Positions 1-5,700 of a stretch of 6,784 nt of DNA are shown here, one piece after another (positions within the stretch are counted from its first letter, which is position 1; each line of letters begins with the position of its first letter). The position numbers were made by a program, and so were the translations under genes. The notes beneath the pieces are model-generated. The model did not search any database. It had not been told where the DNA came from and worked only from the letters and a program-made list of their open reading frames with translations. The stretch comes from Oscillospiraceae bacterium (lineage in GTDB: Bacteria; Bacillota; Clostridia; Oscillospirales; Ruminococcaceae), in assembly GCA_031260615.1 (NCBI GenBank), contig JAISLG010000024.1, forward strand, positions 1 through 6,784. Reading direction: 5' to 3'.

Positions 1-48
1 CGGCTGGGCGAAGCACCGCGCCGTGATAATGATATGTCAACATACCGT

Positions 49-1215
49 TTATGTTGTCCTTGACTGTTTTCGCTTATTGTACAGTTTCCCTGACACCTGC
101 ATACGCACATACGAATCCCCGTATATTTTGTTCGGCACGGGGCGCGAGTATGTTCGTACGTTGTCCGTGTTGTCAGTGGCGGCGGAGTCTGCCTCGAAAC
201 CGAATTTGTTGTAAAACTCCGAGTATTCCGCGTTTCCGTTTTGATACGAAAACCGCCCATTTACTGTCGCCGCGCCACGGGATAAGCATTCCGATAACAA
301 ATGCGTGAATGCCGCGTTCTCCATTCGGCGGTCAAGTGCATTGTCGGGCATAACCCAGTATAATATATCCGCCGTCTTTCGCCCCGTTTCGCCCCGAAAT
401 CGAGTCAGTATCAACGACGATAACCCATATTCTCCGAATTTGTCCGATAAATACCCCAAAAAACAAGCACAATTCTTACTCCGTAACGCCGATTCAATAT
501 CCTCCGTTGTGTAGTGCCTGTCGCCTAACGCAAATAACTTCGCCGACCTGAATAATTGCCGTACTACGGGTTTGTCTGTACCCGTGTACCGCCGAAATAA
601 TGCCGATAAGTTCAAGGACTTCAAGAAATCCGAGTAGTAAGCAAAATGTACCGCGTGTAACGCCCGTTTAATCGTAAGTATCGTTTTCCTGTCCGCAGGC
701 GCAAAATTGTCCTCGAACACTCCGCCCACAGGACTGTATCTGTTACCGTTAAAATCAGGTGATAATGTGAGGAGTGCCGTTTCGGGGCTATGCGATATAA
801 ACTGCACGGGGAGTATGTCTGTGCCGAATATATCGCGGTAAAATTTTAATTCGGCAAGCCACTCCGACAGATACGCCCCCTCTTGCGGTGTAATCCCCAC
901 TTGGCCGCAGAATTCCGCGACTAATTCGGGTTTTGAGCGGTTGCTCGCATATACAGCGTCAAAATCCTCGTATTTGAACCCGTAAGGATTGTTCGGGAAC
1001 TCGGCATTAAGTTCCTCTCGCGTTCCCCCATACAATAATACAACGTAAATACATTCGTATCTGAGCGCGAAAAATAATCCGCCGAATGCCTCCGCAACAG
1101 CAGGAGGCATTATATATCGCGGATATAATATAAAATTCTCGGGGGATACGAACAGTGCGCGTTTCCGATAGGTCGGAGCAACCGCACCGAAATATTGGGT
1201 GAGGATATTCTCCAT
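49..1215 (-). CDS. FkbH-like protein with degenerate HAD domain and C-terminal GNAT-like domain
   Basis: This is a 388-aa cytoplasmic protein with no signal peptide or membrane segment. Its second half follows the FkbH family pattern. A linker helix with YYSDFLKSL (193-201) leads to VVRQLFRSAKLF (217-228), HYT (234-236), DKFGEYGL (258-265), WVMPDNALDRRMENA (287-301) and EFYNKFGF (333-340), as in FkbH acyltransferase-like ends (RTNQFN, RRYT, DRFGDNGL, VE, DFY..GF). The first half aligns in order with the FkbH HAD phosphatase, but the catalytic residues are gone. The DxDxT site reads VSPENF (23-28), the Ser/Thr loop reads YGGTREE (62-68), and the DD motif reads LSEW (116-119). KYEDF (81-85) and Lys95 in SKPE are kept. 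FkbH enzymes load glyceryl units onto carrier proteins; loss of the HAD residues argues against that chemistry here, so the substrate is unknown. The ATG at 1215 has only a weak AAAGA upstream. It was chosen because everything upstream is repeat array. It is probably co-transcribed with mscL. Confidence 0.72.
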   Translation of the reverse strand: MENILTQYFGAVAPTYRKRALFVSPENFILYPRYIMPPAVAEAFGGLFFALRYECIYVVLLYGGTREELNAEFPNNPYGFKYEDFDAVYASNRSKPELVAEFCGQVGITPQEGAYLSEWLAELKFYRDIFGTDILPVQFISHSPETALLTLSPDFNGNRYSPVGGVFEDNFAPADRKTILTIKRALHAVHFAYYSDFLKSLNLSALFRRYTGTDKPVVRQLFRSAKLFALGDRHYTTEDIESALRSKNCACFLGYLSDKFGEYGLSSLILTRFRGETGRKTADILYWVMPDNALDRRMENAAFTHLLSECLSRGAATVNGRFSYQNGNAEYSEFYNKFGFEADSAATDNTDNVRTYSRPVPNKIYGDSYVRMQVSGKLYNKRKQSRTT

Positions 1216-1282
1216 AATAGTATCTTTGTGGATATGGACAGGATTGTTTGGTTTAATCGTCTGTTTACGGTGTGCCGTGTAG

Positions 1283-1304
1283 GGTGCGATGTCCACATCG
1301 CACC
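1283..1304. repeat. Perfect inverted repeat at the end of the 16-bp array
   Basis: Arms GGTGCGATGT (1283-1292) and ACATCGCACC (1295-1304) are exact reverse complements separated by CC, so the RNA of either strand can form a 9-10 bp hairpin. The right arm overlaps the first unit of the tandem array, so the hairpin is partly built from array sequence. No T-run follows on either strand, so it is not a classical intrinsic terminator. It lies between mscL and the FkbH-like gene and could serve as an mRNA processing or stability element or as a protein-binding palindrome (inference). Confidence 0.8.
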
Positions 1305-1420
1305 GTTGTGACATTGCACCGTTGTGATAATGCACCGTTGTGATAATGCACCGTTGTGACAATGCACCGTTGTGATAATGCACCGTTGTGACAATCGTTG
1401 TGACAATGCACCGTTGACAA
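1299..1420. repeat. Tandem array of a 16-bp unit, TGCACCGTTGTGAYAA, about 8 copies
   Basis: Units start at 1299 (variant), 1315, 1331, 1347, 1363, 1379, 1395 and 1407. The middle five are full 16-mers differing only by T or C at position 14 (TGATAA or TGACAA). The copy at 1395 lacks four bases (GCAC) and the copy at 1407 lacks two (TG). The blocks 1331-1362 and 1363-1394 are identical, giving a 32-bp higher-order repeat. TGACAA units contain the small palindrome TTGTGACAA. The array lies 44 bases after the mscL stop and 84 bases before the FkbH-like start. Its minus strand has no stop codon in any frame. Function is not known; it could be a protein-binding site array or a slippage-prone spacer. 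Confidence 0.95.
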
Positions 1421-1463
1421 AAAACTGCCGTTGTTTGAATTAACAATGAGGGTTTTGGTGCCG

Positions 1464-2492
1464 TCAATCCTCGGGTGGGATATACCGCCGATTGCGTTTG
1501 GAATTTTTTGTCGGGCGTGTGTCAATTGTCGGTTTCGGTGTCGGTAATTCGGTCGGGAACGGTATTGGTTTCGGTTCGGGTATGCTCGTTGAACGGGTAT
1601 CGTCTGATATTTTACGGCGCGTGTTTGTAATCTCCGACAGGTCTATGTCGTCTATGTCTGTTTCGTCGTCGTAATCGTCGTCTGTGTCTGTTACTATGCC
1701 GAAGTCGTCGGGGTTGATTACTATGTCGTCCTCGCCCTCCGCCGTCGGAATTATTATGTCGCCGCCCATTAAACCGCCCGCGATTATTATATCATCGTCA
1801 GTTTCATCATTGCCCGCGTCGTCCGCAACTAATGGTAACGCGTCGTCGTCGTCGGCAGGCGCGGTTATCGGTGTATTGTCCGTGACTGCCGTCAGCGGAG
1901 TACGGAAGGATAATTCGTGCGCTGTGTCGTCGTCGTTATCCGTATCGGGTGCGTTACGCGCGCGCAATGCTCCGCCGAGAGGCGCGGATAATATACCGTC
2001 ATTGTGTACCGCAGACGATATTTGTGCATTGTTCGGGACTGCGCTTGTATTCGCCACCGCCCCCTGTTCCAGCAATCCCTTTATCGCTTTAAGCGTTTCC
2101 AACTTCTCGTCCACGACAGGTACAATATCTTTCAGCGTTTTGCTCCGCACCGAGTTGAATATCTTCACAAAGATAAACAAACAAAACGCGATAACCAAAA
2201 ACTGCATCAGCGCGTGAAAAAAATTGCCGTACTTGAATATGGGGTGTTCGGCTTTGTCCCCCCATACGCTCGGGAGCCGTATGTACAGCCCCGTTATATC
2301 AACGCCGCCGCCAAACATACCAATTAATGGCATAAATACGTCCGATACCGCCGATTTAACAATGTCGGATACCGCCGCTCCGACTACTACGCCGACGGCA
2401 AGGTCAAGCCTGTTCCCCCCCGCCGCGAATTGCGAAAATTCGTTCGTTATCGACTTTATGGCGCGAGATACCTTTTTGAGTTCTTTTTTCAT
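1464..2492 (-). CDS. mscL: Large-conductance mechanosensitive channel MscL with long acidic C-terminal extension
   Basis: This is the MscL osmotic safety valve, an inner-membrane homo-oligomer that opens under membrane tension and releases solutes after hypo-osmotic shock. Residues 18-60 carry the family signature EFSQFAAGGNRLDLAVGVVVGAA followed by MPLIG, matching E. coli residues 6-47; Leu31 and Val35 occupy the pore-gate positions Leu19 and Val23. TM1 is about 28-50, the periplasmic loop 61-88 and TM2 about 90-111. A cytoplasmic helix (120-143, KAIKGLLEQ) matches the usual C-terminal bundle. Family members usually end near 130-150 aa, whereas this one continues to 342. Residues 181-287 hold 37 Asp/Glu against one Arg, and 291-342 are Pro- and Lys/Arg-rich. 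The start at 2492 was chosen from the promoter spacing; the ATG at 2498 is the alternative and abuts the -10. No Shine-Dalgarno is seen for either. Confidence 0.93.
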   Translation of the reverse strand: MKKELKKVSRAIKSITNEFSQFAAGGNRLDLAVGVVVGAAVSDIVKSAVSDVFMPLIGMFGGGVDITGLYIRLPSVWGDKAEHPIFKYGNFFHALMQFLVIAFCLFIFVKIFNSVRSKTLKDIVPVVDEKLETLKAIKGLLEQGAVANTSAVPNNAQISSAVHNDGILSAPLGGALRARNAPDTDNDDDTAHELSFRTPLTAVTDNTPITAPADDDDALPLVADDAGNDETDDDIIIAGGLMGGDIIIPTAEGEDDIVINPDDFGIVTDTDDDYDDETDIDDIDLSEITNTRRKISDDTRSTSIPEPKPIPFPTELPTPKPTIDTRPTKNSKRNRRYIPPED

Positions 2493-2498
2493 ATCCAT

Positions 2499-2527
2499 AG
2501 TATACAATATATTTGCGTGGTTTTCAA
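2499..2527 (-). promoter_or_regulatory. Promoter of mscL, predicted to give a leaderless mRNA
   Basis: Read on the minus strand, TTGAAA (2527-2522, 5/6 to consensus) is separated by exactly 17 nt from TATACT (2504-2499, 5/6). Six bases later comes ATG (2492-2490). Transcription normally begins about 7 nt after the -10, which is the A of that ATG. No AGGAGG-like sequence lies in the preceding 20 bases. The 8-bp direct repeat CAATATAT (plus strand, 2505-2512 and 2525-2532), spaced 20 bp, overlaps the spacer and the -35 and could be an operator. Confidence 0.65.
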
Positions 2528-2602
2528 TATATGTGATTGTGTAATATGTCGCCGCCCTCCGTTGTCTATATTCCACAAAGCAACTGTGTTTTTTTGTGCA
2601 AG

Positions 2603-2653
2603 TTTACATAAAAAATATTTACGGTTTACAATCGAGGAATGTTTGTGTAATAT
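2603..2653 (+). promoter_or_regulatory. Candidate promoters of the chitinase gene
   Basis: Two overlapping sigma70-type candidates are visible: TTTACA (2603-2608), 18 nt, TACAAT (2627-2632, 5/6), and TTTACA (2625-2630), 17 nt, TAATAT (2648-2653, 4/6). Both lie in AT-rich DNA 120-150 bases before the start codon and would give a leader of roughly 120-140 nt. The sequence does not decide between them. Confidence 0.45.
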
Positions 2654-2686
2654 AAATATGAAATAAAATCTTTTTAGTGGGTGAAT

Positions 2687-2743
2687 GTTCCCTTTTACAT
2701 AGTACGCCTTGCTTTACTTTGCAAGGTTGCGTTGTACGGGAAT
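2687..2743 (+). promoter_or_regulatory. Candidate structured leader RNA (aptamer-like nested stems) upstream of the chitinase
   Basis: Three stems nest in this stretch. P1 pairs GTTCCC (2687-2692) with GGGAAT (2738-2743), with one G-U. P2 pairs GTACG (2702-2706) with TGTAC (2733-2737), with one G-U. P3 pairs CCTTGC (2707-2712) with GCAAGG (2721-2726) around an 8-nt loop. P1 and P2 abut on the 3' side and could stack. A 9-base one-sided loop (2693-2701) lies between P1 and P2, and a 6-base bulge (2727-2732) between P2 and P3. TTACA (2695-2699) could also pair with TGTAA (2745-2749). I do not recognise a known riboswitch class. Confidence 0.42.
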
Positions 2744-2747
2744 TTGT

Positions 2748-2777
2748 AACCCCCTGAGAAAACTTAGGAGGTTTTTC
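2748..2777 (+). promoter_or_regulatory. Hairpin that buries the chitinase Shine-Dalgarno, followed by a T-tract
   Basis: AACC (2748-2751) and CCTGAG (2753-2758) pair with CTTAGG (2763-2768) and GGTT (2770-2773) around an AAAA loop. This gives ten pairs with one C-A mismatch and one G-U. The 3' arm contains the whole AGGAGG (2766-2771) that serves the TTG start at 2778 with a 6-nt spacer. T5 (2772-2776) follows the stem, so the element could act either by blocking ribosome binding or as a weak intrinsic terminator. The SD itself is certain; the regulatory role is inference. Confidence 0.6.
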
Positions 2778-5700
2778 TTGTATAAGTTATACAATACTTT
2801 GCGGCGCAAAGCGACTGCCATTGCCCTGTCGGCGGCTACCGTAATCGCCGCCGTCGCCGTGCCGACTGTTGTAGTGCCATTTACTGCCACGTCCGCCGTG
2901 GACACTACCATTGCCGATACGCTCCGCGCAAATAATAAAATCAATCTCATTTACTGGGCGGATTGGCAGAGTAACTCCGTTCCGTGGGGAAAAGTTACGT
3001 CCATTAACTACGCGTTCGGCTCGGTAAACGCAAGCGGTACGCTCGGCGGTTATCAGGCTAATCGCGTGCAATCCCTTGCCTCTGAACGCGACGCGAATGA
3101 CCCTAATGTTCGCCTCTTCCTCTCAATCGGCGGCGCAACTTGGTCGATGGGCTCGAATTACTGGCAAGGTTTAATGGAAGCAGGCGCGAATAACCCCGCC
3201 CTCTACCAAACCTTCGCCAACAACTGTGTTGCGTTCCTTAAACAGTACAACTATCAGGGTATCGACATCGACTACGAGTTCCCGTCCTCGAATTGGTCGG
3301 GTGGTAAAGCCGCGCATTACACCGAGTTCATTAAATGTATGAACGTCCTTAACAATACCCTCGATGCCGAAAATAAAGGGTATCAACTCACTATGGCGGG
3401 GAGCGCGGGTAACTGGACTCTCACGGGTATGGGTAAGGATTGGGTAGATTACTTCGACTACATCAATATAATGTCGTATGACCTCTACGGTTCGTGGGAT
3501 AGTCGGGCAGGGCATCAGGCAGGACTGTATCAAAATGAGGCAGGTACGGGCGACAGTACCCTTAACTGGGATTGGGCTGTAAATTACTACCTTAACACTC
3601 TGCAATACCCGGCAAGCAAGATTGTTATGGGTGTTCCGTATTATTCTTACGGGTGGAAAGGCGCGACCGCGCTCGGCGGCAGCGGTACGGGTATCGACAG
3701 TGACGGCGATTCGTCTTGCCTACTCCCTAACCTCGAAAAGTTAGTTGCCGCAAACCCGTCCATTTACCACTGGGACGATAAGGCAAAAGTACCGTACGTT
3801 ATCTATAATAACACGTTCTACACTTACGAGGACGAGCGGTCTATTCAGGAAAAGGCGGATTACATCAACTCGAAAAACCTCGCGGGTGTAATGTGCTGGG
3901 AAATTTCGGGCGACCCCTCGGGTAAGTTGACTAATATCCTCGCAACGGCACTCTACACAAAGGTTGGCGGCACGCCCATTACCACAACGGCGACTACTAC
4001 CCCAGCCCCGACAACGACTACAAGAGCAACGACAACAACTACTACGCAAGGGGCGGTTGTACCGACAATTACCATTGCGCCCCCTACAAATACCACAACA
4101 AAGGCACCGAGTACCACTACCACCGCGCCGTCCGCTGACTACCCGAACTGGAATGACGTTCCGAGTGAGGGCAGCGGCATAATAATCAATGTCGGCGACC
4201 GTGTAGTATACGAGAACGGCATATATGAATCCCTCATAAATCAGTGGTGGAAACAGGTTATTACAATCGGCGAGGACAACAACGCTTGGAAATATATTGG
4301 TCCTGTTTCGGGCGGTTCGACTACTACCGCTACTACCGTGAAAACTACTAACGGCACTGCCGCAACTACTGCTGTCGGCACAACCGTTTCTAATGCTCCG
4401 ACAACTACCAAAGGCGGCACAGAACCCTCCACGGGTAACCTCGTGGACGATATGTCCGCGCGTAACCGCGTTAATATCGGATACTACGACAACTGGGGCG
4501 GACAAAAGGTCGAGGACTTGCAATGGGGGTATATGACACACGTCAATTACGCGTTTGTTACCTCGTATCGCCCGTTACTCACGCCAACGTCCACCAACCT
4601 TTCCAATATGCAGGATATGGCGGCTGAACGTGACAAACAGGCTCCGAATACCAAGTTACTCATATCCGTGGGCGGCGCGAATGACTCCGCGGTTTTCGCT
4701 CAGTTAATGAATGACGGGGAGGCGGCGTGGATAGCGTGGGCTAACTCCGCCGTGGACGTGCTTAAACAACTCGATTTCCAAGGTATCGACATCGACTACG
4801 AATCCCCGTCTAAAACGGGTTGGTCCGCAGGGAGCAACGATAACAACTCCTTTACAAATTACTGCAAGTTCCTTAAAGTGCTCCGCGAGGTTCTTAAAGC
4901 GGCAAACCCCGATTATCTGTTGACATCGGCGGTTACGTCGAGCCTGTGGGTTTTACCCGATATGGCGGCGAGTGAATACACGCAATACCTTGATTATGTG
5001 AATATAATGACATACGACCTTGCGGACGGCGGAGCGGAAAGCGCGACTAACCACGACAGCCCGCTGTACGGAAACCCCGCACAACAGAACTTCTACCTGT
5101 CTTGCGACTACGCGATTAACTACTTCCTCGGGTCGACACCCCCCGAAAAAATAGTGCTCGGTACACCGTTATACTCAGATGCGGGCAACTTCAAGAATGT
5201 AACGGGTACGGTTTCACACGATGAGATTTCCAAAGTGGCGTATATATCGGGCAAAGGCGATTTCGGCGATTTCTGGTCTATCGAAGAACGCGTAAAATAC
5301 GTTGAGGCAAAAAATCTCGCGGGGTTGATGTATTGGGATACACCTGCCGACATTGTCGGGACGGGTTCGCTTATACGTCACGCCGGCGAGGTGCTTGCTA
5401 AGGCATCGGCAATCGACAGCATATCATATCCGTTCACGTCAACGAACGACCTTGCGGAATTTGAATGGTATTCCGTGAACCCGTCACACAGCGGTGTGAA
5501 TTATCAGGTTATCATCACAAACAATACGGGTAAAGCGTGGGCAAACGGCGCGGAAATACAATTTTCGGCTGCTAAGGTCGCTACTAAGTCGGGCGGCGTA
5601 GCGACTGTTACCGCTACTGGCTTTTCCAAGACGGGCGACACTGCCGAGGAAGCAATATTCACGGGGAAACTGACATCGGCTGTTGCGAACGGGGCAGACT

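Noticed and set aside
1299..1420. CRISPR array
   Set aside because: Units are contiguous 16-mers without spacers, and no cas gene is present.
1299..1420. Cluster of DnaA boxes or replication iterons
   Set aside because: The minus-strand TTATCACAA lacks one base of the TTATNCACA box, and no initiator gene or AT-rich melting region is nearby.
1216..1467. N-terminal extension of the FkbH-like gene to 1467
   Set aside because: The added 84 residues are mostly translated 16-bp repeat, with no SD at the TTG; the FkbH-like blocks begin only after the ATG at 1215.
1684..2217. 177-aa plus-strand reading frame inside mscL
   Set aside because: Its Ser/Val-rich product is the reverse reading of the Asp-rich GAC/GAT codons of the MscL tail; no SD and no recognisable domain.
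2577..2700. tRNA or other known RNA gene in the divergent region
   Set aside because: No cloverleaf, conserved T-loop or recognised ncRNA motif was found by reading both strands.
2709..2777. Upstream TTG start of the chitinase at 2709
   Set aside because: It would add 23 residues before the signal peptide, has no SD, and places the AGGAGG and leader stems inside the coding region.
3741..4541. 266-aa minus-strand reading frame antisense to the chitinase
   Set aside because: Cys/Arg/Gly-rich shadow of the Thr-rich linkers and CBM; the plus-strand gene explains this DNA fully.
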